64,000 bases of DNA from Xylogone sp. PMI_703 (GCA_021399445.1 JAJTUQ010000003.1:4960001-5024000); one strand, 5' to 3'; counted from the first letter of the stretch, positions 44,859 to 56,657 are shown. Notes: generated by a model from the sequence alone, not told the origin. Program-made: numbers and translations.

Positions 44859-46130
44859 CTATACAGTATTGATAGCACGAACCACATAAGAAAACATACA
44901 AAGACAATGTTCATCTCCTTCATAACCCCATTGCCGAACACTGCTTAATGACTGCAACTAGTTGGAAAACTTAGGAATTTTCCAGTATGAGGGATGGCAT
45001 GAAGAGGCCTGAGAGAATGCTAAATCGCGCCAGGCTCCTAACGCTATATGTGGTGATGCAGTTACAATGAGAGTAGTGGTTCGGCAAGTTACAGGGCGAT
45101 ATTGCGAGACCCGTGAAAACTGCATGGTCTCAGCCATATCTTTATCGTCATTGTTGTATGCCTTCATACTTCACAGCCTCCTGCCTCTAGGGTAGACACT
45201 ACTCGAGTACTTCTTGCTTCTTACTCTTCCTTATTGCCTATTTCTGTATTATTAGATGCTTGTAGCCGATCTTTAATTTAGCTTTGGCGCACACGGCGCA
45301 GTAAGCACGTGTGAACGGGCTATACCATTCTTGCATTTCTTACATTCAGCCCTAACCATTGGCTAGACCGTCAACGATTGAGCCTGATCAAGTGCGATAA
45401 TGGGCTAGAATGCAATAGGGAGTCACGTAGCAGTTACGGCTAAAAGCGTTGGGGCTCTGTGGAGTAGCACGTACTATAACCAGCTCGGTGGTTATAAGAA
45501 GTCTCAGAGTGTACGAACTGTAAAGATTCATGCAGAGCTGGTACAGTATGGGGGGGTGGCGGCGCTAATCAATTGGCTCTGTGCAGTTAGGAACCCCTGT
45601 TCTATGGCTCCCTAGACTAACGCAGCCCTGTGAGATAATGACAGTCCGTGGATCGGCAACCGCAGGGCCAAGGCAAAGTCCAGGTTATTGGCTTTGAGGG
45701 TTGTCTCGGCACGTTATGTACTTAGCCCTGGAGCAACGCTACCGTAAGGTAATATCATGGCTCAATTTTGCGTGCTTTTGGGGGCTGTTCTTCCCAATCC
45801 CCGGGGCAGCGGAAGTAGATCTTGTTACAAGAGTATGCTAGTCCGCAGAAGATGATCATTACGCAACTGTTTATACCCCTATAATATGTGGACGGTTATA
45901 ATATTTTGGCTCAATAACTGCTGCATAGGATACGAGTATTACATGATTATGTCTTAAATTTGTGTCTCATATAAGATACTTGCAATTGGAGAAAACCCCG
46001 AGATTCCTTGCCTGACGTAACTTAACGGAAATCAATATAACCATACATGCTTAAGAAAAAGCAACTATGAGACCTTGCCGTCTAGTGTTCCCCATTGGAA
46101 TCATAAGTAGAATTATGTAACTTTCTTCTT
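44859..46130. other. Intergenic between convergent genes
   Basis: 1.27 kb between the 3' ends of the M20 and desaturase genes. AT-rich at both ends with a GC-richer middle (45540-45730). No supported gene or repeat was recognised. Confidence 0.5.
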
Positions 46131-47549
46131 TCAGATCTTTGCAGGGGGAATCCCAATACCATTATGATTCCGGAAAAAAAGAATTGCTTGGTTTTGACCC
46201 TTGGCCCCTTCCGTGGGCTCCATCCACTGACACGTCCGGTAGTTAATCCACAAAGCTCTGAGAAAAGCAAACATACCAGTACTAGGATCTCTTCGGTAAT
46301 GAATGCCCATGACTTGTCTTAGAGCCTCCGTTGCTTCAGCAGCATTGTAAAATGGTATTGTGCTCACGAAGTGATGGAGCACATGAGTGTCAGTTCCCTG
46401 ATGGAAGAAAAAGCGACCAACAAAGCCCAAGTCACGGTCAACAGTGGCACAGGCCCCCCGGATGAAGTTCCATGCCTCTGGCTGGTAGCGAGGAACAGAA
46501 GCATCCGTGTGCTGCAGATACGTAATCGCGGCTGTGCTTAACTGTTAACCTTGTCTGGAATATCCCAAGAATCTGGAAAAAGAACGAGACATACCTATCC
46601 AGTGGTTCAACCAGATATATGGGATTCCATACCAAACAAAAAGATTGTACCAACCAAACTTGAGCCCGATATACCCGAGAAAAGACAACATGATAAGGAG
46701 GCCAAGATCGCTGAGAAGGATAACTTTGGCATCCTTCGACTCAAACAACGGGCTTGCAGGATTGAAATGGTTAACGCCCCCAAAGAGTCCATTGCGCTTG
46801 CCTTTTCCGCGTCCCTCAGGATGGGATTCGTGGTTGTTATTGCCGCTCACATTAGTGAGTAGGTACATTGGCCAACCAATCAGTTGCTGAGTAATAAGAC
46901 TGGCTGCCGTAACAATAGGGAGCTCTTCTACCAGCTCATGAAATGCATGCGTGTCCTTGCCAATGTGTGAAGCATATTCACTTCTCGTCTTCGGCACAAA
47001 TCCCATATCTCGAGAGATATTCCCTGTAGCTTTGTGGTGTTTTCTGTGAGATAGCTTGAATGAGAAGTATGGTACCAGCACAAAGGAGTGGCAGATCCAG
47101 CCCACGGTGTCATTCAACAATTTGTACTCGGAAAAAGCTTGATGACCGCATTCATGGCCTAAAACCCATATGCCAGTTGCAAAGAGACCTTGAATGACTG
47201 TATACAAAGTCCACAATAAGGCACGCATGCCACTGGAAGGGATCACCCTTGAGGAGGCGTAAGTGTGAAAGAGAAGTAATACTACTCCCACTGATACAAA
47301 ATCCCGGGCGGCGTAATAGAGACTGATAGCAGCGGATCGCTTGAAGCAATGACGAGGGATAGCATCTCGGATTTGTTTGATGGTAAAGTCAGGAACCTTG
47401 AATTCATTTCCATATAGATCCATCAGTTCTGCCTCAGAAGTAATGGTGGGATGTTCTCTATTATGCAGTGGAGTTGGAGAGTTTTTGCCTTTCCGCTTAA
47501 AAGCGTAAGAAAGTGACCGTAGGCAAGTCGTTATTGATAGAGTAAGCAT
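46131..47549 (-). CDS. Delta12-type membrane fatty acid desaturase
   Basis: Exons 47549..46595 and 46531..46131 (intron 46594..46532, GTATGT..CAG) give 451 residues. The family opening NEFKVPDFTIKQIRDAIPRHCF is followed by the three histidine boxes that bind the di-iron centre: HECGHQAF, HRKHHKATG and HVLHHF. Four or more membrane segments alternate with them. The conserved C-terminal FFRNHNGIGIPPAK closes the domain. Such enzymes turn oleoyl chains into linoleoyl chains in the ER; regiospecificity cannot be read from sequence alone. The start is uncertain: an in-frame ATG at 47606 would add 19 residues. It lies next to an HMGR-like gene, so it may be a dedicated paralogue rather than the housekeeping oleate desaturase. 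Confidence 0.88.
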
Positions 47550-49005
47550 TGCGGCACTGACTGTCGATTCGAACTTGTAATCCACTGAGATGGGGCAGTA
47601 AATCATGAAAATAAAAATATGTGAACGAACAATTGTACTGGAGAACCACGCACTCAGTGTATATTTATACATATATTCTGACTTACACTTAATCCACTTT
47701 TTAGGAAAGAGTAACAAGTTACACTACATAGTAACCACTGGAAGCCAATCATTTACCCCTTTTTCCGAGCATACCGCAGTAACGCTGTAGAATATGATGC
47801 ATTAGAAGATACTGGAAATACGAGTCCTCCATTGGAATTTGCTTTCTTTGCCAATTTCGTGATTTACTAGTGGCAAATCGGAGGATCTCCCTATAATGTT
47901 ATACTGGTCCTACATATCAAAAACTTGACTGAGCTGAAACAGGGACACCCCTTACAACGAATGGAGGCATGTGAAAAGGGATTATCTATGAGTGTATGTC
48001 TCTAAAGGAGTCAAATCTAAACATGTCATGAGACTCAAAGTTGAAGACTGATGAGCTGATTACCTCGGCTTTTCCCACACGTATTGAATCAAGAGCGCTT
48101 TGGATATTGTGGGGAATATGAATTGAATGGATTACTTTTCCTCGCAGTACCTGCTGAAAGATGGTCCCACTCTGGTGAAAGAGGCTTTTGTCTCTTATCT
48201 AAGGCGGATCATGGTAGCTGAAGAGATTCTTCAGTGCGCGTTTCTTGTCGTGATGTTATCTTGGGACCGATCCGTGCACCGTCCTGACCTTGATGTCAGG
48301 GGCTTAGCATAGGCTCACGACTGGATAAATCGTGTTAAAAGCCCAGGTTTTGCTCCGTTAACGTAATATCCTGGTAAGCCAATGACCTGTCATACCTGCC
48401 AGGTTGATCACTCATATTCTACCCTAAAAATACAGCCCATACTTGATTTGCCTATATTATCAGATATTATAGTTGTTGAGGCTGCCGAGAGGTGGAAAGC
48501 CGTGACCGAGGCGCAGTTTTGCCACTGGGTTAGCAGGGAGATTGCCTGCAAGGGATACGCAGCGGCGATCATGATAGGCTCTTTCCACGTGTGAGTAGAG
48601 TCCTCCCTAGGGTTCATGAACTGGCAGGTGAAACTAGCAGGCTGGAATTTTATGCCAAAAGAAAGCTTAACACGTTGAGTTTTCCGACAAGATCAACCTT
48701 GAAACAGGCTCCAGCTTTACTTATTCAAGCGTCCCGTACAACAACCAGATTTTCAAAGCGAATAGCGTCTCTTTGCGCCATCACTGGTTTCACGACAGCT
48801 GAAAGCGCTCTGAGAATCGAAATAGATGGAAGGTTGAGAAAGCCAAGCTGCACGTGGGACAAGATGATCGTCAAGAGTGTATTTATATTCGGCTTCACTC
48901 ATGGTATCCGTCACACTGGAACGCTGCAATTCTAATTTATTTCTTATTCAATCTTAGACGATCAAGAACTCTTCGGCTACTTGCTCTTAAACGCTTTGTG
49001 TCAGT
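47550..49005. other. Divergent intergenic region
   Basis: 1.46 kb between the divergent desaturase and HMGR-like genes. The stretch 48382-48935 has fairly open frames in more than one register (including a 114-codon frame that starts at a TTG), but no domain, no start context and no splice path could be supported. Confidence 0.45.
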
Positions 49006-50142
49006 ATGAGAATCTCAGAAGAAGTGATCTCTCAATTAAAGCACGTTAAAGGAAGCAAAGATGAAGTTGAACATGTTGCCATTGAAAACTGTGTTGGATT
49101 TACTCGGGTTCCTCTCGGCATTGCTGGCCCACTCTGTGTCAAAGGCTGTGCTGAGACCGATGGACTCTTCTACGCTCCATTGGCTACATGTGAAGGCACT
49201 CTGATTGCTAGCTGTGCACGAGGGTGCAAAGCCCTCAATCTCTCTGGTGGTGTCCAGTTCAAAATCCTTCACGAGGCCATGTCTCGTGATCCGGTTTTCT
49301 GGTTTACCAGCACTGATGAGGCCGTTCGTTTTGCTGCTCTGATTCCAGATCTTGAACAGCTCTTTCGAGATGATGCTGAATCAACAAGTGGACATCTTCG
49401 ACTCCAACGGCTTGTCCCTCAAATCGTGGGATCGACTGTTCATATGCTCTTTGAGTACCATTGCGGAGATGCCGCGGGCCAAAATATGGCTACCTTTGCA
49501 ACCCAGAGAGCATGTGACAACTTTAGGAAGTCTTCCCTGGCTAAGCAGCTCAATCTCCAGAATATCACTATAGTTGGCCAATCTGGAAGTGATAAAAGCC
49601 TGTCTTGGGGAAATATCATGCGCTCTCGTGGTGTCAGAGTCTTAGTCTGGGGTGCAATCTCAGACTCAGCATGCCAGGATGTCCTTGGATGTACCACGGA
49701 ACACTTATCTCGTGTGCTACTTAATGGCAAAGAGGGTGCACATCGTAATGGCCAGTTGGGGTACAATGTGAACATGTGCAACGTCATCGCTGCCATGTTC
49801 ATTGCCTGTGGTCAGGATGCTGCTAGTGTAGCTGAAGCGTCGGCGAACCATTTGACGGTCGAATTTGATTCCACTACCAAAGAGCTTAGGCTCTCATGCC
49901 TCTTCCCGTCTCTTCCTGTAGGAACTGTCGGGGGCGGAACAATATACCCAACACAAAGAGAGGCCTTGGAGTTGCTTCAGTGTACAGGACCTGGGAGCAA
50001 GCACAGACTTGCTGGCTTGATAGCAGCCTTTTCACTTGCCCTTGATGTTAGCAGTTCGGCTGCTGTGGCAACTGGGGGATTTTCTAGAAGTCACCAGACA
50101 TACGGCAGGCGCTCTAAAGATAATGGAAAATCCAAGCTTTGA
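49006..50142 (+). CDS. Soluble HMG-CoA-reductase-like protein
   Basis: Single exon of 378 residues containing only an HMGR catalytic fold. The eight-span sterol-sensing membrane domain of fungal HMGRs is absent. Motifs in order: ENCVGFTRVPLGIAGPL (27-43), ATCEGTLIAS with catalytic Glu63, CGDAAGQNM (153-161, where canonical class I enzymes have DAMGMNM), GSDKSLSW with Lys197, ACGQDAASVAEAS with Asp271, GTVGGGT (306-312), and a C-terminal SHQTYGR with His363. All four catalytic residues are therefore kept, while the cofactor-contact motif differs. It may reduce HMG-CoA or a related acyl-CoA in the cytosol. As a second, stripped-down HMGR beside other metabolic copies it could be a resistance or pathway-specific form; this is inference. 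Confidence 0.85.
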   Translation: MRISEEVISQLKHVKGSKDEVEHVAIENCVGFTRVPLGIAGPLCVKGCAETDGLFYAPLATCEGTLIASCARGCKALNLSGGVQFKILHEAMSRDPVFWFTSTDEAVRFAALIPDLEQLFRDDAESTSGHLRLQRLVPQIVGSTVHMLFEYHCGDAAGQNMATFATQRACDNFRKSSLAKQLNLQNITIVGQSGSDKSLSWGNIMRSRGVRVLVWGAISDSACQDVLGCTTEHLSRVLLNGKEGAHRNGQLGYNVNMCNVIAAMFIACGQDAASVAEASANHLTVEFDSTTKELRLSCLFPSLPVGTVGGGTIYPTQREALELLQCTGPGSKHRLAGLIAAFSLALDVSSSAAVATGGFSRSHQTYGRRSKDNGKSKL

Positions 50143-50637
50143 GTCACCTCAGCTTGCTAACTAACTTCTCACAAGCATTTCGGCTACTTGGATGTCGTAG
50201 GTGGCTTCATGATTGAGGAGGGAGTTGCGGCTATGTGTTTGAATGTAGTGTAATGAATGTTGAATATATACTATAATACATTGCCGTCTCTTAATGGCCA
50301 GTCAGCGAGGTATTGTGTTAATTAGTATTGTTAAACAAAGGAGCCTATATGATCACGTGAGTAAAGATGTATGAGACGGTTTACGTATAAAGAGACTTGT
50401 AATCTAGAAGTAATACATGACAAATACAACGAAAGCTGTAGTTGAAACATATTGTTAGGCTAATATTACTGTAAATGTCGCAGGTACACCACAAGTGCCG
50501 TGATGATCAGGCGATACTCGATATCAGGTGATCTCACTATCTTATAGACACATCACAATATATTGCATATAGTGTGCCCTTTGTCTGTATAGACTCCATG
50601 GAGAGATATATTTCAGCTGCTCCAAGAACTTGTTTTT
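50143..50637. other. Intergenic, short
   Basis: 495 bp between two plus-strand genes, AT-rich with GATCACGTGAG at 50350-50360 (an E-box-like CACGTG core). No gene seen. Confidence 0.5.
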
Positions 50638-52155
50638 ATGAGTCAAAGAAGAATTCTTGCGATTTTCTCACTTTCGTTGTTTATCGGGGTTGTATCCATA
50701 CTCTGGCACCTTTCGACATCTACCTCCGAAATTCTCAAGTCCGCAGCACTAAGCCCGAAGCCCATGATGTCTAGACCATCAGTTATTATCGTTGGTTCAG
50801 GGTTGGCCGGACTATCTGCTGCCAGTGAACTGATTGCGCGAGGGGTAGAAGTGAAACTGCTTGAACGAGCTTCTAAGCCTGGCGGTAATAGCATGAAAGC
50901 TAGTTCCGGCATTAATGGTGCGCCAACGCGATGGCAACCTGGCCCACCACTCTCAGATACATTTTTCTACGATGATACTCTCAAGTCAGTTGGTGAAGTG
51001 CTGTCGACAGCAAAGAAGCAGCGGGAAAGCCTAGTTGCAACCCTGACGAACTCATCTAGTGATGCAGTCGATTGGTTGGTCGATGAGAAGGGAGTTGATC
51101 TCAGTGTCGTTGCACAACTTGGGGGGCATAGTTTCCCTCGGACACATCGAGGAGCTGGAAAGACACCCCCGGGAGCGGCTATTGTGACGACCTTATTAAC
51201 GAAACTGAAAGAGTCTGGGAAATTTGAGCTCAGCACCCATTGCGTCGTGACCAAAATTTTGAAACCTGGACATGTGGTTGAGGGCGTAGAGTATGAGTCT
51301 CATGGCGAGAAAAGAGTGCTGGAAGGGCCAGTGATATTTACCACTGGGGGATTTGCAGGTGATGCTCATGGTCTTCTGGCTAAATACCGCCCGGATCTCG
51401 CTGGATTCCCATCAACTAATGAAGCTAGACCAGGCTCTCAGCCTCTCCTCACCGAAGTGGGAGCAGGCCTACTTGATATGAAAGAAGTTCAAATTCATCC
51501 AACCTCATTTGTTGATCCAAAGGACATCTTGAACCCGGTGAAGTTTCTTGCAGCTGAAGTCTTACGAGGAGAAGGTGGTCTTCTTCTGTACAACGGAAAA
51601 CGGTTTGTCAACGAAATGGAGACGAGAAAAAATGTCACGGGTGCCTTTTTAAAATTGCCTATAGCAGACCCCGACCCGAAGCAGTTTGATGTGCAGCTAG
51701 TGGTTGATGAGGGCGTATATCGAAGCTCGAGTTCACATATTGACTTCTATGTTTGGAAAGGCTTAATGAAGAGAATGACTCTCACAGAGTTGGGTACCCA
51801 GGCCATCGAGGCAGTTCGAGAGTATTCATTTGTAGCAGAAGGGAAGAAGCAGGATCCGTTTGGGAGGCAATCGTTTGGGCATTGGGAGCTGAAGCCTGAA
51901 GACGTGGGAGAGGGGACTGTGGTGTATGTGGGAAGAGTTACTCCGGCGGTGCATTTCACAATGGGTGGGGTAACCATTAACGATAAAAGTCAAGTCTTAG
52001 ATGAGCAAGGGAACGCTGTGAATGGTCTCTGGGCTGCAGGAGAGGTCACTGGAGGCGTACATGGACAAAATAGGCTTGGAGGAAGCAGCCTGCTAGAATG
52101 TGTTGTTTTCGGACGGACTGCTGGGAGGGAAGCCGCAAAATTTGTGGGTATATAA
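50638..52155 (+). CDS. Osm1-type soluble fumarate reductase (FAD)
   Basis: Single exon, 505 residues. A short N-terminal hydrophobic segment (7-24) acts as signal anchor or targeting signal. The FAD-binding motif VIIVGSGLAG (49-58) follows, then ASSGINGAPTRW, RTHRGAGKTPPG, IHPTSF and RGEGGLLLYNGKRF with the substrate Arg. The C-terminal HFTMGGV..GLWAAGEVTGGVHGQNRLGGSSLLE closes the flavin site. It matches yeast Osm1/Frd1 fumarate reductases, which reduce fumarate to succinate and reoxidise FADH2 or NADH under low oxygen; no cytochrome b5 domain is fused. The short distance to the HMGR-like gene (495 bp, same strand) suggests possible co-regulation. Whether it is the housekeeping Osm1 or an extra copy cannot be told here. 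Confidence 0.9.
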   Translation: MSQRRILAIFSLSLFIGVVSILWHLSTSTSEILKSAALSPKPMMSRPSVIIVGSGLAGLSAASELIARGVEVKLLERASKPGGNSMKASSGINGAPTRWQPGPPLSDTFFYDDTLKSVGEVLSTAKKQRESLVATLTNSSSDAVDWLVDEKGVDLSVVAQLGGHSFPRTHRGAGKTPPGAAIVTTLLTKLKESGKFELSTHCVVTKILKPGHVVEGVEYESHGEKRVLEGPVIFTTGGFAGDAHGLLAKYRPDLAGFPSTNEARPGSQPLLTEVGAGLLDMKEVQIHPTSFVDPKDILNPVKFLAAEVLRGEGGLLLYNGKRFVNEMETRKNVTGAFLKLPIADPDPKQFDVQLVVDEGVYRSSSSHIDFYVWKGLMKRMTLTELGTQAIEAVREYSFVAEGKKQDPFGRQSFGHWELKPEDVGEGTVVYVGRVTPAVHFTMGGVTINDKSQVLDEQGNAVNGLWAAGEVTGGVHGQNRLGGSSLLECVVFGRTAGREAAKFVGI

Positions 52156-53208
52156 TGTATATCATAGACTTAAGAGATGATTCTGAGATTCAGCTCTCAT
52201 ATACGAATACGAGAAGATGAGGGTCGGTGTGCGATCGGCATCTGCCATCTGTGCCATATTCTTAGTTTCAACGACTTCATAGTATGCTCACCTCAGCAGA
52301 CCCACATCCTCTTCTTAGCTTGTATCAAACTACCTTAAGTCGACCCACAGTGAAAGGGCGCCAAGCTGTCAAACTGTACGGGGATTCAGCCTTACAAGGT
52401 GCTTTGGTCTAGTTCAACTAATATATGGTTAACTATGACTCATGACTAATCAATTCATCCGCTCCCTCTGTCTAATAATACAAATCTATTGAAGCCAAAC
52501 ACTCTCCCTGTGGATAAAGTAGTTGGCATAGTGGTACTTAAGTCGCCACCAAAATTTGGCCAGTCCTGAAGTAACACCATACCAACCGCTCCATCCACAA
52601 GGAGCCACTGCACCGGAGGAAAGCGTCAGGCATGCTGTATGCATATATAAGACGGATCCATATTGGCGATCCCTTGCATCGTTCCGGGATACCAAGAGTA
52701 AACCCACCAATCGTAATTATCTCGCAAGTAAGCTTCAGCCCCACGGATCTTTTCCCTACTCTGAACAAGAGTGCGGGCTTGATTGTACGTACCACGTAAA
52801 ATCCAGGTAGTAAACCAACCACACGTGAGAGAATTCAAAAGTATTTCTTGTCAGTGATGAGTAAAGCGGAGCCTTGCTGACGCTATCTACAACTATTATA
52901 CGGGTCGTCCAATCTGGACTATGATACTCTGTTTAACTCTGGAACGCTATGGACTAACCTACGATGCACAGTCAGCTTATTACCCTCAGATAAGTTATGA
53001 TAAGTCACGGGCTTGATCTTAAATCGCGCTCACCAGAATGGAACAAAATGCGTGAAGATTTCCTCATTAAGGATAGGGAATCTTAATGATTTGAATATCT
53101 GTATTTGGTATAAAATGCTAAGATAAGCCCAGTAACTCCTATCGTTGACAACTTCAAGAACTCCCAGACTCACCCTTGTTCAAGTGATAAAGTCCCCTAT
53201 TGAGTATT
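52156..53208. other. Intergenic
   Basis: 1.05 kb between plus-strand genes. The minus strand at 52486-52838 has frames in two registers that read like decayed protein, but no family was recognised and no splice path joins them. A TATA-like TATAAAATG is at 53109-53117, about 95 bp before the next ATG. Confidence 0.45.
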
Positions 53209-54990
53209 ATGCCTGCTTCTATTCACGATCCCCAGCCACGGCTATTGGTCAACGTGATTGATTCGCATGCCAAGAATGATCCCGATGGTGCCTTCATTCT
53301 ATACGCAAATTCATCCTCATGGGAAAGCGAAGACGGTTATCATACTATAACGTGGAAGCAGTTTGCTAATGCGATCAATAAAGCTGCATTCTGGTTAGAT
53401 GAGAAACTGCCCGAGAGATCAGGGGAGCCCCAGACTGTTGCATACCTTGGACCTAGCGATCCAAGGTATTATATCATCATTGCTGCAGCCAGCAAATCAA
53501 AAAGACGGGTAGGTTGCGATCCTCTCCTTATTGAAACTTTGCTTATATTATTGTTCTGGATCGTAGCTCTTTATACCAGATGGCCGACTAACAACAGAAG
53601 GGTTATCGGATATCCTGAAGGAAATCAATTGTAATGCATGGATTTGCACGCAGGAACTGCCTAGCCAGGTTCCCGGGATAGACTCCCTTGAATTTCCTTC
53701 TCTTGAAGAACTTCTGAAGGAAGATACTCAAATAATTTCTCCATATCCGTACACCAACACTTGGGATGAGGCAAAGAATGAAATAGTTTGCATCATTCAT
53801 ACATCCGGAACGACAGGTATGTCTTGATCCAATGCAGCTGAATACAATAAAGATGAAGGATAGAGGGCTGACAACACCTAGGTATGCCGAAACCGATTTA
53901 CCTACGCAATGGATTTATGTCTGCATTTGATAGTTGGAATATCATATTCTCTCGACACACACGTAAAATTACCTACCGGCATATGATGAACACTCGTTCA
54001 TTGACCACCTGTGCCCCGCAATGGTTAGCTGGCCTAGCGTTCAGCTTAAACGCAGCCACTTTTATTGGGACCACGACCGTTATGCTGCCTCCAGATATGA
54101 CCTTCCCTCTAAGCCGAGATGCTGTTATGAAAATATGCGAACATACGAGTGCAACAAGTATTATCACTCCGCCTTCTTTAATCGAGGATTTCTACCACGA
54201 TGACAAAGCTTTCAGCTTCCTGAAGAGTTTGGACTATGTCTGCTACCTTGGAGCAGGACTCGATCACAAAATTGGCGACGAACTGTCGGAGCATACAAAT
54301 TTATTTCCTGTGATCGGATCTACAGAGCGGGGAGCGCAGCTGTCTTTCGAATCCGATGATGCTCACATGTGGAAGAGTTATGACTTTGTTCCGGAAATGG
54401 GTGCCCGGTTTGAAAAGGTATCTGGGGACGTGTACGAACTACACCACGACCGGACACCAGAATCTGATTTATTTCAATGTTGCTTCTATACTTTTCCAGA
54501 CATTCAGACAATGAATACAGAGGAACTATATACGCCTGTTGTTGATAGTGCTGGTATAAGAAGATGGGTCTTTCATTCGCGTAAGGATGATTTGGTGAAG
54601 CTATCATGGCTGGCCAAGTTCCATGCGACGCATATCGAGGATGCAATTGTCAGACATCCTAACGTTAAATCAGTGTTCGTGGGTGGGGAAGGGCGAAGTG
54701 TGCCATATATAATCATCGAACCGAAGGAGCAGCCTGCAGGGGGTGATCGAGACAAATTCATTGACACGATATATGATACGGTGATATACGATGTCAATAC
54801 CAGGGATAACGATCAGATTCGAATTCCGCGAGAAATGGTGATGTTATCAGATCCAGACTTGCCGTTTAAAAGAACGATGAAAGCGACGCTCATGAGAAAG
54901 GAGGTTGAAAAATCATATCTGGGCCATATCGAAGCTCTTTACCAGAAATGGGAGGCGAATAAAGTCAATGGTCATTCTATTAGTTCCTAA
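53209..54990 (+). CDS. Stand-alone adenylation (AMP-binding) enzyme, NRPS-like
   Basis: Exons 53209..53508, 53567..53816 and 53882..54990 give 552 residues. The adenylate-forming core motifs are present: IIHTSGTTGMPKPI (A3, spanning the second junction), VIGSTERG (A5), the SRKDDLVKLSWLAKF hinge (A8 region) and PFKRTMKATLMRK (A10, with the catalytic Lys). The nearest relatives by pattern are the A domains of fungal NRPS-like carboxylic acid reductases. The protein stops right after the A domain: no carrier domain (LGGxS) and no reductase domain follow before the stop or in the next 900 bases. It should activate a carboxylic acid as acyl-AMP, perhaps passing it to CoA or to a partner protein. 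The start is the first ATG; the frame is open slightly further upstream. Confidence 0.85.
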
Positions 54991-55937
54991 TGATTATATA
55001 TTCCCGTAGTATTTTCTTCGGTGAGATAAGCGCCTTACTGGTCTGTTTATCCACTATCTTGTTTCACACACAGGCAACCCAAATATAGATTTCTAGAAGG
55101 CTCTGAAAGAGCAATATAGCAGTACTAAATTACTAGAACTCGTCAGAAAGGAATGACTTAAATAGATTCAATTGCATCCTGTATTTCAGCGGTAACACGA
55201 TCAGTTGACCGGATATAAAATGCCGCAACTCATACGCAATTTGACTTTGTTCACAAATCCTCCTCCAGAGTTTGGAATCTCTTCAAGCATTTCCACGTGA
55301 TGATATCAAACGACAGTAAAACAGGATTTGCCCTATAGTCACAAGTTGTTCTTTGCTAATATTTAGCAGCCATCTCACACAACTTATTAAGTGTATAATG
55401 GTATGGAGAAATACGAGACGATTCTTTTTCTACTTTTCTATAAAGAAAGCACTTACGCTCATCCCTTTGTACCCGTCTGTCCAATTTCTGATCCATCACA
55501 GATATGCAACAAAACTTGAACGCACAGCTTGATCCCCAGTGGATGAAACTTAGCGCTAAGATATGGTATATCACTAACATGAAATTCACCTATATAACTC
55601 AGAATAAGTGAACATCCTGTCAACAAACACAACAGGCGCCGTAATGGTAACACGGTCAGGTCAAATTGTGGTTGTTGGAGGAATTCGAGGGTTCGACACA
55701 ACACCAAAGACGTAGGCTAAGCCTCTTAGGAAGCTTGACTAACTTTTTGTTCAATCTCTCGACGAACATGCAATGATTCGGTAGTCGCATGTATATTCTC
55801 TCGATCGCCGCCAACTGAAAAATACACTTACAATAGAATAACACATGGCAAATTTTCCTTTTGCCAAATACGTTTCTGCCTAGAGAATAACGACCCGTTA
55901 TCTTCGCATGTAATTCTACACAAATTCTATTATTGCC
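54991..55937. other. Intergenic between convergent genes
   Basis: 0.95 kb between the 3' ends of the adenylation and SdhC-like genes. AT-rich. Short minus-strand frames at 55356-55844 show no recognisable protein. No carrier or reductase domain remnant was found. Confidence 0.5.
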
Positions 55938-56657
55938 CTATCCTGCCTGAGTATCATCACACGGTTGCCTTGAAGCTAGAAGAACGGCAGCAATGCCTGA
56001 AGCTCCAACTACGATCCACCCACTCCGGACCACTTGCTTATTTGATAACGCTCTACCGGCATCCCAAACAAGATGACGAGTTCCATTGAAACAGTGGAAT
56101 GTGAATGGAAGTGCAACTCCCAGTTTTAGAGCGAATTTAGCAACAGGAGAGAGGCTACTGAACTTGGTCACTAGGAATTCACTGCTCATATTCCATCCCG
56201 TCACTGGTGACAAGAGATAGGCCGTTGCGAAGAGGTACATTCCACTAGCGAGAGCAAACCCGGTGATTCGAGTGCAGATACTGACAATCCACGTGATTTG
56301 AGGGCGGTAGATAGATAGGTGAGGAGAGACTGGACGGTTCAAGCGTTGTTGTGTCAAGAGCTTCTCGGCATCCGCTGATTTATGTAGATGCGAAGTAAAC
56401 CTGAGACTATCGGAAAGAAATAGTATCAGTCCAGGCCTAGGAAGCCCTTGTTAAGAAGGATTGACAGAAGCTACCTACCCTCTCGGTAGCCAAAAAGGTA
56501 GTCGTGAACAACGCTGCGGGATGGTAGCGTGACCAACCCTGACGGAGCGAACTTGAGAATGCAAGGTCAGTCAAGGGCTTTGATACATAAATGCTAGACA
56601 AGAGGCCGGATGCGTACTATAACTTTGAAGAGGTTGAAGTTTGATGAAAGCCATCAT
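55938..56657 (-). CDS. Succinate dehydrogenase subunit C-like (cytochrome b560)
   Basis: Exons in transcript order: 56657..56618, 56551..56479 and 56406..55938, giving 193 residues. The N-terminal ~45 residues are Arg-rich, Ser-containing and free of acidic residues, a typical mitochondrial presequence. The family core follows: LNRPVSPHLSIYRPQITW, SICTRITG with Ser80 and Arg84 at the ubiquinone-site positions, and TFHCFNGTRHLVWD with His142 as heme ligand. Three membrane segments lie at about 83-103, 127-145 and 164-184. SdhC anchors complex II in the inner membrane and forms part of the quinone pocket. Location among pathway-like genes raises the possibility of a second, inhibitor-tolerant copy; a genome search for another sdhC would decide. 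The last 10 residues are a hydrophilic tail. Confidence 0.88.

Noticed and set aside
48382..48935. Possible gene upstream of the HMGR-like gene
   Set aside because: Open frames change register and show no family; likely promoter DNA or an old relic.
52486..52838. Minus-strand frames after the fumarate reductase
   Set aside because: Two overlapping registers with no shared splice sites or known family.
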